Source of the DNA: Gaiellasilicea sp963763755
GTDB taxonomy: Bacteria; Actinomycetota; Thermoleophilia; Gaiellales; Gaiellaceae
Assembly: GCA_963763755.1 (NCBI GenBank)
Contig: CAVXQE010000008.1
Location: 17,267-81,266, forward strand
Direction of reading: 5' to 3'
Length of the DNA stretch: 64,000 nucleotides
The notes beneath the pieces were generated by a model. It was not told the origin of the DNA, did not search any database, and saw nothing but the letters and a program-made list of their open reading frames with translations. Every line of letters begins with the position of its first letter. Position 1 is the stretch's first letter. The translations under genes were made by a program, and so were the position numbers. Below, piece after piece: positions 8,318 to 18,125 of this stretch.

Positions 8318-10692
8318 GTTTCCTCCTTGTCGAGATCGAGCTCGGGCTTCTTCAGGCCGACGCCGTCGAGGATCCGAAGCAGGTCGTCGCCGAAGACCTC
8401 GCGGCGCTGTACGAGCGTGTCCGCGATCTTCTCGACCGCGTCCTTGTTCCGCAGGATCAGGTTGTAGGCCGAGACATACGCCTGGCCGAGGATCTGCGCC
8501 GCGAGCTGTCGCTTGTCGCCGTCGCCGAGGACGCCGGCAATCGGGTTCTCCGCGAAGGGCCCACCGCCGCTCGTCCGGTTCATGATCTGGACGCCGATCT
8601 TCTCGAAGCGCTTCAGGACGCGCTGGCGGGCGTCTTCCTCGCTCTCGTCGTCGAGCGGCGTCACCACGAACGGCTCGGGACCCATCGCGGACGCGCCGAC
8701 CATCCACGCCGCCTGCGCGGTCGCGGATTGCACGTCGCCGCCGACCCCGTTCGAGTTCTCGCCGTAGAAGACCCGCTCGGCCGCCATCGCGCCGAGCGTC
8801 CAGACGAGCCGTGCCATCTCGTCGGAGAGGAAACGGCTGAAGCGCTCTTCCTTCTCGAGTGCCTGGTGATGGCCGAGCGAGCCGCCGCGCATGCGGATCG
8901 AGAGGCGGGTCGACTCTGCGCCCTGCATGAAGACGTGCCCGGCCGCCGCGTGACCCGCCTCGTGGATCGCGACCGCACGGGTCTCGGAGGCGATGTACTC
9001 GATCCCGATCGCAGTTCCCGACTCGATCGTGGTCATCGCCTCGACGAGGTCCTCCCAGGCGAACTGGTCGCGACCGTCGTGGTGGGCGATGGTCAGCGCC
9101 ATCGAGCAGACCTGGTCGATCATCGCCGGCGAGTAGCCGTTCGTGATCCGCGCGATCTCGTCGCGTCGCTGGGGCGTGTCGAGCTCGGACTCGTGCGCGA
9201 CCTTCGTGATGTAGAGGTCGAAGACGTCGAGCCGGTCCTGCTTGGTCGGCGTCCGGAACGAGACGTGGCGGCCCATGCGACCCGGCCGGATCAGCGCGGG
9301 ATCGAGCCGGTCGAGGGGGACGTTCGTGGCGCCGATGAAGTAGATCTGGTCGCCTCGCGGTCCCGGCGGGGCGAGCCGGAGCTGGATCTTGCCGAGACGC
9401 CGGGGGACGATGTAGGTCGCGTCCAGGAACGTGTTGAACCTGCTCGTGAGCACCCGCTTCGTGAAGGGCGGATTGTCGATCCCGTCCATCACCACGAGCA
9501 GCTGGTTGAGCGCGAGCCCCGTGCCGCCGCCCATGCCGGGGAACGTGAAGTTGAGTGCCGAGGCGATCCGTGTCTGCAGACCGGAAGGCCCGAGACGCTC
9601 GGGCGCGCGCAATTCGAACATTCGCTCGCGCCAGCGCCGCGTCTCGAGGATCAGGTCGCCGCTGCCTGTGAGCGCTCCGCTCGGCCCGAAGAAGAGGTGG
9701 TCGTGGATGTCCGCCGGGGCGAACGCGCCGGCCGGCGCGCCGCCGCCGAGCGCCTGGCGGCGCATTCCGACTGCGTCGATCTCGTCGATGAAGACGATGC
9801 ACTGGCCGCCCCACTTGCGGGCGAGACGCTTCGCCTTCCAGGCGAGGTAGCGGACGACGATCGCGTCGACGCCGATGAAGGTCTGAGCGAAGCCGGAGCC
9901 CGGGATCGAGACGAATGGGGAGTTGAACCCGGTCGCGATCGCTTTCGCGAGCATCGTCTTACCGGTTCCGGGTGCGCCGAGAAAGAGCAGTCCGCGCTCC
10001 CGCTTTCCTCCCGCCCGCTCGAAAGCCTCGCCCGACTGCCAGAGCGTGACGACCCGCCGAACCTCCTCCTTGGCCTCCACCTGGCCGCGGACGTCCTCGA
10101 GCTTGACTCCCCACTGCGCGTCCCCTGGCTCGAAGCCCCGGATCTGGGAGATGCCCATCAGCAGCATCGGGCCCATGAGGATCGCGAAGTTGGCGATGAA
10201 CAGGAACGTGACGAAGACGACCTGCGTGAGCACCGCCGGGTTCGAGAACGCCGACAGGAGCCCCTCGATCATGTCGACGACGGTGCCCCACCACGTGCCG
10301 CCGCGGATCAGCCAGACGACGGTGATCACGCTTCCGAACACGATCGCGAACCGCGCCTTCTTCCGCCAGTACCACGCGCGCCGCCGCCCGATCACGTCCT
10401 CGTCGCGCAGCTGCTGGCTGTCGGCGCCGAAGAGGCTGGGCCACGGAATCAGCTTGCGGAAGAGCAGATCCGCGAAGCCGCGGAACACGATCACGACGCC
10501 GAGCGTCGCCAGAAGCGACCAGAGCGTGCTCCAGCCGTTGTACTGCTTGAACCAGATGAAGAGCGCCGGGCTCGTCAGCAGCGCGACCACGGTCGCGGCT
10601 CGCGTCAGGCGGCGCCACTGGTCGGCGAGCTCCGTCGAAACCGCAGCCTGCGGACGCACCAACCCAGCCAGTGGCTGCTCCGCGGTGGCCAT
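8302..10692 (-). CDS. FtsH-like membrane AAA+ zinc metalloprotease with two insertions
   Basis: About 796 residues from ATG 10692 (ATG 10725 is an alternative). The N-terminus has roughly four transmembrane segments (about 32-50, 57-80, 115-130, 155-182). Walker A GAPGTGKT lies at 239-246, Walker B CIVFIDEID at 298-306, an arginine-finger region at LDPALIRPGRMGR (463-475), and the protease site HEAGH at 577-581 with the third zinc ligand D653 in GGDVQSAT. Compared with standard FtsH (about 640 residues), two segments are inserted around sensor 1: about 80 residues after Walker B and about 40 before the SRH. It probably degrades or extracts membrane proteins. A partner gene overlaps its 3' end. 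Confidence 0.88.
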   Translation of the reverse strand: MATAEQPLAGLVRPQAAVSTELADQWRRLTRAATVVALLTSPALFIWFKQYNGWSTLWSLLATLGVVIVFRGFADLLFRKLIPWPSLFGADSQQLRDEDVIGRRRAWYWRKKARFAIVFGSVITVVWLIRGGTWWGTVVDMIEGLLSAFSNPAVLTQVVFVTFLFIANFAILMGPMLLMGISQIRGFEPGDAQWGVKLEDVRGQVEAKEEVRRVVTLWQSGEAFERAGGKRERGLLFLGAPGTGKTMLAKAIATGFNSPFVSIPGSGFAQTFIGVDAIVVRYLAWKAKRLARKWGGQCIVFIDEIDAVGMRRQALGGGAPAGAFAPADIHDHLFFGPSGALTGSGDLILETRRWRERMFELRAPERLGPSGLQTRIASALNFTFPGMGGGTGLALNQLLVVMDGIDNPPFTKRVLTSRFNTFLDATYIVPRRLGKIQLRLAPPGPRGDQIYFIGATNVPLDRLDPALIRPGRMGRHVSFRTPTKQDRLDVFDLYITKVAHESELDTPQRRDEIARITNGYSPAMIDQVCSMALTIAHHDGRDQFAWEDLVEAMTTIESGTAIGIEYIASETRAVAIHEAGHAAAGHVFMQGAESTRLSIRMRGGSLGHHQALEKEERFSRFLSDEMARLVWTLGAMAAERVFYGENSNGVGGDVQSATAQAAWMVGASAMGPEPFVVTPLDDESEEDARQRVLKRFEKIGVQIMNRTSGGGPFAENPIAGVLGDGDKRQLAAQILGQAYVSAYNLILRNKDAVEKIADTLVQRREVFGDDLLRILDGVGLKKPELDLDKEETWPRM

Positions 10693-10766
10693 CCTCGGAT
10701 TATTGGGACGCCGGTGCCTCAGCATGGTTAGCAGCGCGTTAAGCGTGTTCGTGCTACACCCCACGC

Positions 10767-11897
10767 GTGACAGGGGGGACGAGTGCCGATCGCGAACGCA
10801 GCTACCACGACCCTCGCTACCGCGTGATCCTCGCCGATCTCCTGCTCGGGCTGGCACTCCTCGCCCTGCTGGCGTTCACGCCGGCCGGCCAGGACGTCCT
10901 GGGCATCGTCGACGGGCTGCCCGACGTCCTCGGCGCGTTTCTGCTCGGCATCCTGATCGTCGTCCTCTCCGCGCTCGTCAGGCTGCCGCTCACCACCTGG
11001 CTCGGGCTGTGGCACGAGCGCCGCTTCGGCTTCTCGCGGGAGTCGACAGCCGCCTTCGCGCTCGACCAGCTGAAGGCGTTGGCGATCGGCTCCGTCCTGA
11101 CCGGGGCCGGCCTCGCCGGCCTCGTCTTCTGCGCCCGCGCGTTTCCGTCCGCCTGGCCTCTGGTTGCCGGGATCGGAGCCGCGCTCCTCGTCCTCCTGCT
11201 CAGCTTCGTCGCGCCCGTCGTGCTCGAGCCCGTCTTCAACCGCTTTCGCCCGCTCGAAGACCCGGGGCTCCGCGACGCCGTGCTCCGGCTCGCCGTGCGC
11301 GCGGGCGTGCCGGTCCGCGAGGTGCTCGTGGCCGACGCGAGCCGGCGGACGACGAAGCTGAACGCGTACGTCTCCGGGCTGGGAGCAACGCGGCGGGTGG
11401 TGCTCTACGACACGCTCGTCGAGAAGGCCGGCGAGCCCGAGGTGCTGACGGTCGTCGCACACGAGCTCGGCCATCGCCGCTTCCGGCATGTCGCATTCGG
11501 AACGGCGATCGCCATGGCCGGCGCAGCCGTGTACGTCGTCGTCCTCTGGGCACTGCTCTCGTCCCAGGCGGTGCTGGACGCCATCGGCGCCTCGGGTCCG
11601 GGAGACGCCGGGATCGCGGCGTTCGCGTTGCTCGTCGGCTCGCTGCTCGGGCTTGCCACCGCCCCGCTCTACGCCGCGCTCTCTCGCCGCTGGGAGTACG
11701 CGTGCGACCGCTTCGCGCTCGAGCAGACCGGCGATCTCGAGGCCTTCGAGCTGGCGTTCGGGCAGCTCTCGGAGTCGAACCTTCCCGACTCGGCGCCGCC
11801 GCACCTCGCCTATCTCTGGCTGTTCTCGCACCCGACCGTTCCCGAGCGTGTTGCAGCGGCACGCCGGGTGGCCGCCTTGGGTACGGTCCCGGCATGA
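10767..11897 (+). CDS. M48 membrane metalloprotease, Ste24/CAAX protease 1-like
   Basis: A 376-residue polytopic membrane protein with the zinc-binding HELGH at 232-236 and a downstream Glu in RRWEYACDRFA as the probable third ligand. The segment NAYVSGLGATRRVVLYDTL before the zinc site is a Ste24-type hallmark. Hydrophobic helices lie at about 21-40, 57-75, 105-125, 133-152, 240-265 and 278-300. In bacteria this family performs quality control of membrane or secreted proteins. It starts at GTG 10767, divergent from the FtsH-like gene, and overlaps the cyclophilin gene by 4 bp (ATGA). Confidence 0.9.
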   Translation: MTGGTSADRERSYHDPRYRVILADLLLGLALLALLAFTPAGQDVLGIVDGLPDVLGAFLLGILIVVLSALVRLPLTTWLGLWHERRFGFSRESTAAFALDQLKALAIGSVLTGAGLAGLVFCARAFPSAWPLVAGIGAALLVLLLSFVAPVVLEPVFNRFRPLEDPGLRDAVLRLAVRAGVPVREVLVADASRRTTKLNAYVSGLGATRRVVLYDTLVEKAGEPEVLTVVAHELGHRRFRHVAFGTAIAMAGAAVYVVVLWALLSSQAVLDAIGASGPGDAGIAAFALLVGSLLGLATAPLYAALSRRWEYACDRFALEQTGDLEAFELAFGQLSESNLPDSAPPHLAYLWLFSHPTVPERVAAARRVAALGTVPA

Positions 11898-12350
11898 CAC
11901 AAGCCACCTTTCACACCAGCGAAGGAACAATCGAGCTCGAGCTCTATCCGGACGAGGCGCCGAAGACGGTCGAGAACTTCACCAAGCTCGCCGGCGAGGG
12001 CTTCTACGACGGCCTCATCTTCCACCGCGTGATTCCGGACTTCATGATCCAGGGCGGTTGCCCCGAGGGCACCGGGACCGGCGGCCCCGGCTACAAGTTC
12101 GAGGACGAGTTCAACGACCACAAGGTCGAGCGCGGCGCACTCGCGATGGCGAATGCGGGGCCGAACACGAACGGCAGCCAGTTCTTCATCGTCACCACCG
12201 ACGCGGCGCCGTGGCTCGACGGCAAGCACACCGTCTTCGGCAAGGTCACGAGCGGCCAGGACGTCGCCGACAAGATCTCGATGGTCGAGCGGGATGCCCG
12301 CGACATGCCGACGACACCCGTCGTGCTGGAGCGCGTCGAGTCTGAGCTAG
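11894..12350 (+). CDS. Cyclophilin-type peptidyl-prolyl isomerase
   Basis: Cytoplasmic PPIase. The cyclophilin core is complete: FHRVIPDFMIQGG, the loop MANAGPNTNGSQFFI and HTVFGKV. ATG 11894 overlaps the stop of the M48 gene. In the frame as given, the protein does not stop after the normal end (VVLERVE) but runs antisense into the DUF4032 gene to 12478. One extra base near 12330 would instead end it at TAG 12348-12350, sharing CTAG with the convergent gene, as other convergent pairs here do. I therefore give 12350 as the end and treat the 43-residue extension as an artefact. Confidence 0.85.
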
Positions 12351-13597
12351 CAGTCTCGGTCTCGTCCTCGTCGCTCGGGCTCGAGCACCGCGCGCTCGTC
12401 CGCGGCGTGCCGGAGCACGTCGTCGACGTACGCCTCCACGGCCGGAGTCAGGCCGATGTCCTCGCCGGCTTGCTGTGAGAGAAACCAGCGGTGCTCGAGC
12501 GCCTCGTGGAAGACCTCCGCCGCGTCGCGCTTTCCCCAGAGCTCGGCGGGCACCGCGGCGACCGCGGGCTCGAAGACCTCCGAGAGCCAGCGGTGGACGG
12601 CGACGGTCTCCGGCACCGGCCGTCCGCCCTTGCGGTCGAGCTCGGCACGGTAGCGCGCGAGGTCGTTGAGCATGCGGCGCGCCTGGTTTTCCTGCGCCAT
12701 CAGCCCGGTGAGCGCGTGCAGCCGGCGCCTGTGGTGGCCCGGCTCGACGACACGCGGGTTCAGCCGCAGCTTGTAGCCGTCGTCGCCGGCGATCAGCTCC
12801 AGCTCGTCCACGTCGAAGCCGAGCTCGTTCAAACGATGCAGCCGGTCGTCGATCTTGTAGCGCGTGTCGTCGCCGAACGACTCCTCCCGCGTCAGCTCGT
12901 CCCAGAGCGACTCGTAGCGGGCGACGAGCTCGGCGGCCGTCTCCTCCGGCGCCAGCTCGCCCTCGCGGCCGAGCTCGGCCTCGACGTCGGCGAGCTCGCC
13001 GGCCACGTTCTCCTCGGCGATCATCAGGTCGTGGCCACGCTGGCCGTCCGAGAGACTCGGATGCATCTCACCGGTCTCGGCGTCGACGAGGTAGGCGGCG
13101 AGCGCTCCCGCATCTCGCCGAAAGAGCGTGTTCGAGAGCGAGCAGTCGCCCCAGAAGAAACCGCCGAGGTGCAGGCGGACCAGCAGCTCCGCCCCGGCGT
13201 CGAGCAGGCGGCGGCGCAGGTCGGGCACGCTGCCGCGTGCGAAGAGCGTCCGGAACGGGAGCGAGTAGTCGAGATGTCGGGTGATCAGGACGGCTTCGAG
13301 ATCGTCACCCCGTTCGGTCACCACTCCGACCGCCTCGACCACCGGCATCTCCTCGGCAGCGAGGCTCCGCAGCAGTCCGTACTCGCGCCGCGCGATCGGC
13401 GCCGGCAGCTCCTTGAGCGCGTAGAGCGCCGGTCCTGTTGGCGTCTCGTACTCGACGAACCGCACGACATGACGGTGGATCCCACGCACCACCTCGACGA
13501 GCCGCTCCGACTCCCACTCGGCGAGGGGATCGTCCCACGGCAGGTCGAGGAAGGCGGGATGCCCCGTCCGTGCGATCAGCTGCAGACGTGGAGGCAC
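12347..13597 (-). CDS. DUF4032 protein with LPS-kinase-like fold
   Basis: A 416-residue protein from GTG 13597. The N-terminal half resembles small-molecule kinases of the lipopolysaccharide kinase group: a Lys-containing segment YALKELP, the long helix ERGDDLEAVLITRHLDYSLP and the catalytic-loop-like motif HLGGFFWGDCSLSNTLF. The rest matches the actinobacterial DUF4032 pattern (NPRVVEPGHHRRRL, MLNDLARYR). It is the last gene of the seven-gene transporter operon, directly after the beta-helix protein. If an active kinase, it may phosphorylate a sugar or a lipid-linked substrate; this is not established. Confidence 0.8.
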   Translation of the reverse strand: MPPRLQLIARTGHPAFLDLPWDDPLAEWESERLVEVVRGIHRHVVRFVEYETPTGPALYALKELPAPIARREYGLLRSLAAEEMPVVEAVGVVTERGDDLEAVLITRHLDYSLPFRTLFARGSVPDLRRRLLDAGAELLVRLHLGGFFWGDCSLSNTLFRRDAGALAAYLVDAETGEMHPSLSDGQRGHDLMIAEENVAGELADVEAELGREGELAPEETAAELVARYESLWDELTREESFGDDTRYKIDDRLHRLNELGFDVDELELIAGDDGYKLRLNPRVVEPGHHRRRLHALTGLMAQENQARRMLNDLARYRAELDRKGGRPVPETVAVHRWLSEVFEPAVAAVPAELWGKRDAAEVFHEALEHRWFLSQQAGEDIGLTPAVEAYVDDVLRHAADERAVLEPERRGRDRDC

Positions 13598-13598
13598 G

Positions 13599-14784
13599 TC
13601 ACCGCCGCTCGTGGATCGTCGCCTCGACGAAGGCGGCGACACCGCCTGGGCTGCCACTGATCTCGTTGTCCTTGAGCTCTGCCTCGGCCCCGCGGTGGGC
13701 CTGGATGGCGACGCCGCGGCGGGTCTCGTCGTCGGACTCGGCGTCCGGCGTCACGTTGGAGATCGTGTTGTCCTCGATCTCGCACTCGGAGTAGTCGCCG
13801 CAGAAGATCCCGACTCCGACGGCCCCGTCGACCTCGTTGTCCTCGATCATCCCCATCGACATCTCGGTCATCGTGATCGCGCGCAGCTCGGTGCCGCTGA
13901 TGTGGTTGTCGCGCACCATCACCATCGCGAAGTGGGTGACGATGCCCTCGAGCCCGCCGGTCACCGTGCACCGCTCGACGATGCTCGGGTGGAGGTCGAA
14001 GCCGAAGGAGATGTCGATCCCCTGCGTGTAGGCCGCCGGCAGAGAGCGGATCGTGCAGTCGCGGATCTCGACCTGGCTGCGGCGGACGTTGATGCCGTCC
14101 AGCTCTGCTCCTTCGACGACGACGTCGTCCAGCTCGACGCTGTCCGCTCCGTCGACCTCGATCCCGTACTCGCCGCCACGCACCGTCACGTTGCGGACGG
14201 TGACGTCGTCGGCCGTGATCAGGATGCCGCCGCGGACGATTGTTCCCGGCTCGCCGATGACCGTTTGCGCGTGGTCGAGGACCAGCGGCCCCTGGTGCAC
14301 GCCGGCTGCGAGCCGGACAGTCGGCGGCTCGACGGCCCACGCTGTGCCGACGACCGCCAGCAGCACGACCGGGAGCGCGACGGCGAGGATGCGGCCGGGC
14401 CGTCCCAGCTCGCCGCCGTCCTCCGGCCAGCTGAGCCGCAGCAGCGGCAGGCCCGCGTGAGCAAGCGCCTGGTGCACGAGCCAGGCGAAGGCGAAGAGCG
14501 CAACGGCAGGCCGGAGCGGCGCATTCAGCTCGAGCAGCCGCGCGGCGCCCATCGTCAGCGCCAGCTCGAGGAGGCCGAGCGGGACGGCGAGCCAGCCCGG
14601 CTGATAGGGAAGCAGCCGGTGGTAGAGCAGGACGTCGAGCGCCGAGCCCCACTGCGAGCATCACCCCCATCAGCTCGAGCGGCCACCAGACGTGCAGGAT
14701 GGGTGAGAGCACGGCGGCGACGGCGAACGGCAGCAGCGAGGCAGCCAGCCGGGTCTCGATTCGGCCTCTCAGCGTGTAGGACAT
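13599..14784 (-). CDS. Membrane-anchored right-handed beta-helix (CASH-type) protein
   Basis: About 395 residues from ATG 14784. The N-terminal third has hydrophobic helices (ASLLPFAVAAVLSPI and others), and a last one (ILAVALPVVLLAVVGTAWAV) precedes an extracytoplasmic domain. That domain consists of repeated rungs of 20-25 residues (GIEVDGADSVELDDVVVEG, GINVRRSQVEIRDCTIRS, GIVTHFAMVMVRDNHISG), the pattern of parallel beta-helices in carbohydrate-binding or polysaccharide-lyase-like proteins. One frame change occurs near 14645. It overlaps the flavin oxidoreductase gene by 16 bp. It may bind or modify a surface polysaccharide; function unproven. Confidence 0.75.
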
Positions 14785-15887
14785 GACTCGATCCTGCGGC
14801 GGAACCCGCGGGCTGCGACCTTCATCCCCACGAGCGTGTCCGCCGCGGGGAAGGCCCACTGCGCGGAGACACCGGACAGGGCGAGCGTCCGCGTCGCGTC
14901 GGTGAGTGCGGGGACGGTCGAATCGTCGGCGAGGACGATCCAGTCGTCCTCGGTCTCGAGCTCGTGCTCGGCGACGAGGCGCGCGAGCAGAAGGTCGTGC
15001 TCGTAGCCGCGCTGGAAGCCCGTCGCGCAGATCACCTGCTCGGTGCCGTTCAGCGAGCCGTTCAGATCCTGCGCGACCCGGAAGCGCCCCGCCAGCGCCT
15101 GCCCTCTGGAGCGGCTCGTCCCAGGCTCGGCCGGGCGGGTAGGACGGCTGGCCGTAACGCGCGCAAGAGCGCGGCGCGCTCGGGAGCGGCGGTCGCGTGG
15201 AACGAGGCGAGGCCACGCTTCGTGAAGAGCGGCCGGGCGACGTTGAGCGGGCGCCGCGCGGGCTCGTGCCGGCGCACCGAGACGACCTCGGCTCCTGCCC
15301 CGAGCGCGTTCAGCCACTCCGTCGCAGCCGCCATCCCGGCGCCGACGATCGCCACGCGCGAGGCGTACTCGTGCGGCTCGTAGGCGTGGACGACTCGCGC
15401 GTCGTCGGCGAGCTCGGCCGGCACGTGCGAGCCCGGGGTGTCCCGGCGCGAGCAGGACGTGGCGGAAGACGCCGTGGCCGTCGAGATCGAAGCCACCGTC
15501 GGCCGCCAGCACACGCTCGATCCGCGCCCGGCGGAAGCTCTCGTCCCAGCGGCTGCGCTCCCGCAGCTCGTCGACGTGGCGAAGGAAGGCCGAGACGCTC
15601 GGCCGGTAGCGGTCGCAGACGCTGAGGATCAGCGGGGCCAGGTCGCGCCTCCAAACGGCCTCGCGCGCCGCCAGGCCCGGGAACGACGTGGGCCAGCAGT
15701 GGCCGTCGCTCTCGGAGCGCATCCGCCTCTGCCTGATCGCCGCCGCTCGCTGCCGCCACGCTCCGGCCGGGTCGGGGTCGTCGCCGAACACCGCGATTTC
15801 CGCCGGCTCGAGCCCGCCGTGGCGCAACGTGGCGTACGCGACGAACCCGCCGAGCCCGGAGCCGACGATCGCGACGCGCGGTATCAC
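14769..15887 (-). CDS. FAD/NAD(P)-dependent oxidoreductase
   Basis: A two-dinucleotide-fold flavoprotein. GSGLGG near the N-terminus (VAIVGSGLGGFVAY) is the FAD site, and a second motif, VAIVGAGMAAATEWL, is the NADPH site, as in flavin monooxygenases. ATGFQRGYEHDLLL near the C-terminus resembles the conserved ATG motif of that group. Frame changes near 15435 and 15110 must be bridged. It starts at GTG 15887, 6 bp after the permease stop, so it belongs to the ABC transporter operon. An oxidoreductase here suggests that the imported compound is oxidised in the cytoplasm. Substrate unknown. Confidence 0.72.
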   Translation of the reverse strand: MIPRVAIVGSGLGGFVAYATLRHGGLEPAEIAVFGDDPDPAGAWRQRAAAIRQRRMRSESDGHCWPTSFPGLAAREAVWRRDLAPLILSVCDRYRPSVSAFLRHVDELRERSRWDESFRRARIERVLAADGGFDLDGHGVFRHVLLAPGHPGLARAGRARRRRASRPRLRAARVRLARGDRRRRDGGCDGVAERARGRSRGRLGAPARARAAPAQRRPAALHEAWPRLVPRDRRSRARRALARVTASRPTRPAEPGTSRSRGQALAGRFRVAQDLNGSLNGTEQVICATGFQRGYEHDLLLARLVAEHELETEDDWIVLADDSTVPALTDATRTLALSGVSAQWAFPAADTLVGMKVAARGFRRRIESCPTR

Positions 15888-15892
15888 GCGGC

Positions 15893-16775
15893 CTACTTGA
15901 CCGAGCCGGCGAGCAGGCCCTGGACGAAGTACCGCTGGAAGGCGAAGAAGACCGCGAGCGGGAGCGCGAGGGAGACGAACGCGGCCGGTGCGATCAGCTC
16001 GATGTTCGAGCCGAACTGGCGCAGCTGCGTGAAGATCGCGACCGTGATCGGCTGCGTCTCGCGCCCGAACGTGAGCGCGACGAGCAGGTCGTTCCACGTC
16101 CAGAGGAACTGGAAGATCGCCAGCGAGGCGATCGCCGGCAGCCCGAGCGGAAGGATCAGGCGCACGAAGATCCGGACCTCTGACGCGCCGTCGATCCGCG
16201 CCGCCTCCATCAGGTCTCTTGGGATCCCGATGAAGAAGTTCCGCAGCAGGAAGATCGCGAACGGAAGCCCGAACGCGGTGTGGAACAAGATCAGGCCCAG
16301 CACCGTGTCGAAGAGCCCGACGTCGGAGTAGAGCGAGAAGATCGGGATCAGCGCCATCTGGATCGGGACGACGAGCATCGCGATCACGGCGATGAAGAGC
16401 CAGTCCCTGCCCGGGAACTCGAGCCAGGCGAACGCGTAGCCGGCCATGGAGGCGACGAAGATCGGCAGGATCGTGCCGCCGACCGAGATGAGCACCGTCG
16501 TCCAGAGCGCGGAGGTGATCGCCTGCGTGTTGAAGACCTCGTCGTAGTTGTCGAGGGTGGCCAGGCTCGGCTGTGGAGATGATGTTCCACCAGCCCTGCT
16601 CGGTGAACTGCGACGGATCCATCAGCGAGGTCAGGAAGAGGCCGAGCGTCGGGATCAGCCAGAAGATTCCGACGATGATCAGGATGATGTGGACGGGCGC
16701 CTTCGCGAGGAAGCGCAGGATCCGCTGCGCGGTCGTCTCGTCCTCGCGCGGGAGTTCCTCGGCCACGGTCGTCAC
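15893..16775 (-). CDS. Sugar-type ABC transporter permease (MalG family)
   Basis: Inner-membrane subunit of a CUT1-type importer. It has an N-terminal helix (VHIILIIVGIFWLIPTLGLF) and then a typical permease core with the EAA loop MEAARIDGASEVRIFVRLILP, which contacts the ATPase. The end (AFQRYFVQGLLAGSVK) is the normal MalG C-terminus. One frame change near 16560 joins the two parts. GTG 16775 overlaps the upstream permease stop by one base and has a GGGAGG ribosome site. Confidence 0.9.
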
Positions 16776-18121
16776 TAGACCTCCCTCCGGAAGCGGCGGA
16801 TGTTGAGCAGCAGGATCGGGATCACGAGGATGAAGAGGAAGACGGCGATCGCCGAGCCGTAGCCGAAGTCGCTGATGCCGCCGAACGAGGTGCGCCACAT
16901 GTCGAGCGCGATCACGTTCGCGTCGTCCTGCACCGAGCCCGGCGCGAGCGCGATCACGATGTCGAACACCTTTAAGACGTTGATCAGCATCGTGATGAAG
17001 ACGACGCTGAGGACCGGGGCGAGCAGCGGCACCGTGACGCGGCGGAACACCTGCCACTCGGTGGCGCCGTCGGTGCGCGCAGCCTCGAGCGTGTCGCGCG
17101 GGATCGCGGCGAGCCCGGCGGCGATCACGACCATCGAGAACCCGGCCCAGATCCAGATGTAGGCGAACATGATCGAGGGCGTGATCAGCTTCTCGCCCAG
17201 CCAGGAGATGCCCAGGAAGGGCTTCGCGAACGTGTCGGCGCCGATCGCGACCTGGTAGTCGCCCGGCTCGAGCTCGGGGAACTCGAAGGTGCCGTTGTCG
17301 GCGGTCGAGGTGCTCTCGACCTTGTCGCCGCTCGCGTCGCGCAGCTCGATGGTGACGCCCGGGATGCCGAGCTCCTGTGGCTCGACCTCACCCGGGGTGC
17401 CGCCGCCGGGGCTGAAGTCTCTCCAGACGACGCCGTTGATGCCGCCCTGCAGCGGCTCGGGCTTGACGGCCTGGACCGCGTCCTCGGGCATCTCGGCTCG
17501 CGCTGATCCCCGTCAGACCCAGCGAGACGACGCTGCCGGTCGGGACGGCGCCCTTCAGCTCGAGGCCGCCGTCGGATGTGGCGACGATCTCTTCGGTCGA
17601 CGGCTTTGCCTCGGAGAGCACGCCGGGCTCGTGGACGTAGTCGTAGCCGACGCGGACCATCGCGTTCACGGCGCCGATGTCGGGATCCTTCTGGTCCATC
17701 ACGCGCCAGATCACCGCCGCCGCGAACGCCGAGATCGCCATCGGCATGAAGACGGCCGTCTTGAACGCCACGGACCAGCGCACCCGCTCGGTCAGGACGG
17801 CGAAGATGAGCCCGATCGCGGTCGCGAAGGCGGGAACGATCAGCAGCCAGAGGAAGTTGTTCTTGATCGCGGTGAGCGTGCGATCGTTCGTGAACAGGTT
17901 CGTGTAGTTGTCGAACCAGACGAACTCGTCGCCGGTCTTGTCGAAGAAGCTGCGGTAGATCGTCGAGATCGCCGGATAGACGATCCAGATCAGCAGGAAG
18001 AAAGCGGCGGGAGCGAGGAAGCCGGCCGCGAGCGCGTACTTGCGCCAGCGCGCCGGTCTCCCCTTCCGGGGGAACCGCCGCGACGGGCGGCTCCCCCGCG
18101 ATGCTGCTCCCGCCTCTCCAT
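16775..18121 (-). CDS. Sugar-type ABC transporter permease (MalF family) with inserted beta domain
   Basis: Partner of the MalG-type subunit. Order: helix 1 (YALAAGFLAPAAFFLLIWIV), periplasmic loop, permease core with helices FLWLLIVPAFATAIGLIFAV and KTAVFMPMAISAFAAAVIW, then an enlarged extracytoplasmic loop, then the EAA loop LEAARTDGATEWQVFRRVTVP and the last helices. The enlarged loop (about 150 residues, 17230-17680) contains a clear CNA-B/SdrD-like beta sandwich: GVVWRDFSPGG, GVTIELRDASGDKV, STADNGTFEFPELEPGDY. Frame changes occur near 17500 and between 18060 and 18100. ATG 18121 lies 4 bp after the binding-protein stop. Most relatives have a short loop at this place. Confidence 0.85.
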
Positions 18122-18125
18122 GCCT

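Noticed and set aside
6680..8467. Long plus-strand open frame opposite bdh and the membrane partner gene
   Set aside because: Same kind of antisense shadow; the minus strand has complete SDR motifs and a coupled downstream gene.
8728..10731. Long plus-strand open frame opposite the FtsH-like gene
   Set aside because: High-GC antisense artefact: composition is Arg/Glu/Asp-rich without domain pattern, while the minus strand encodes a clear AAA+ protease.
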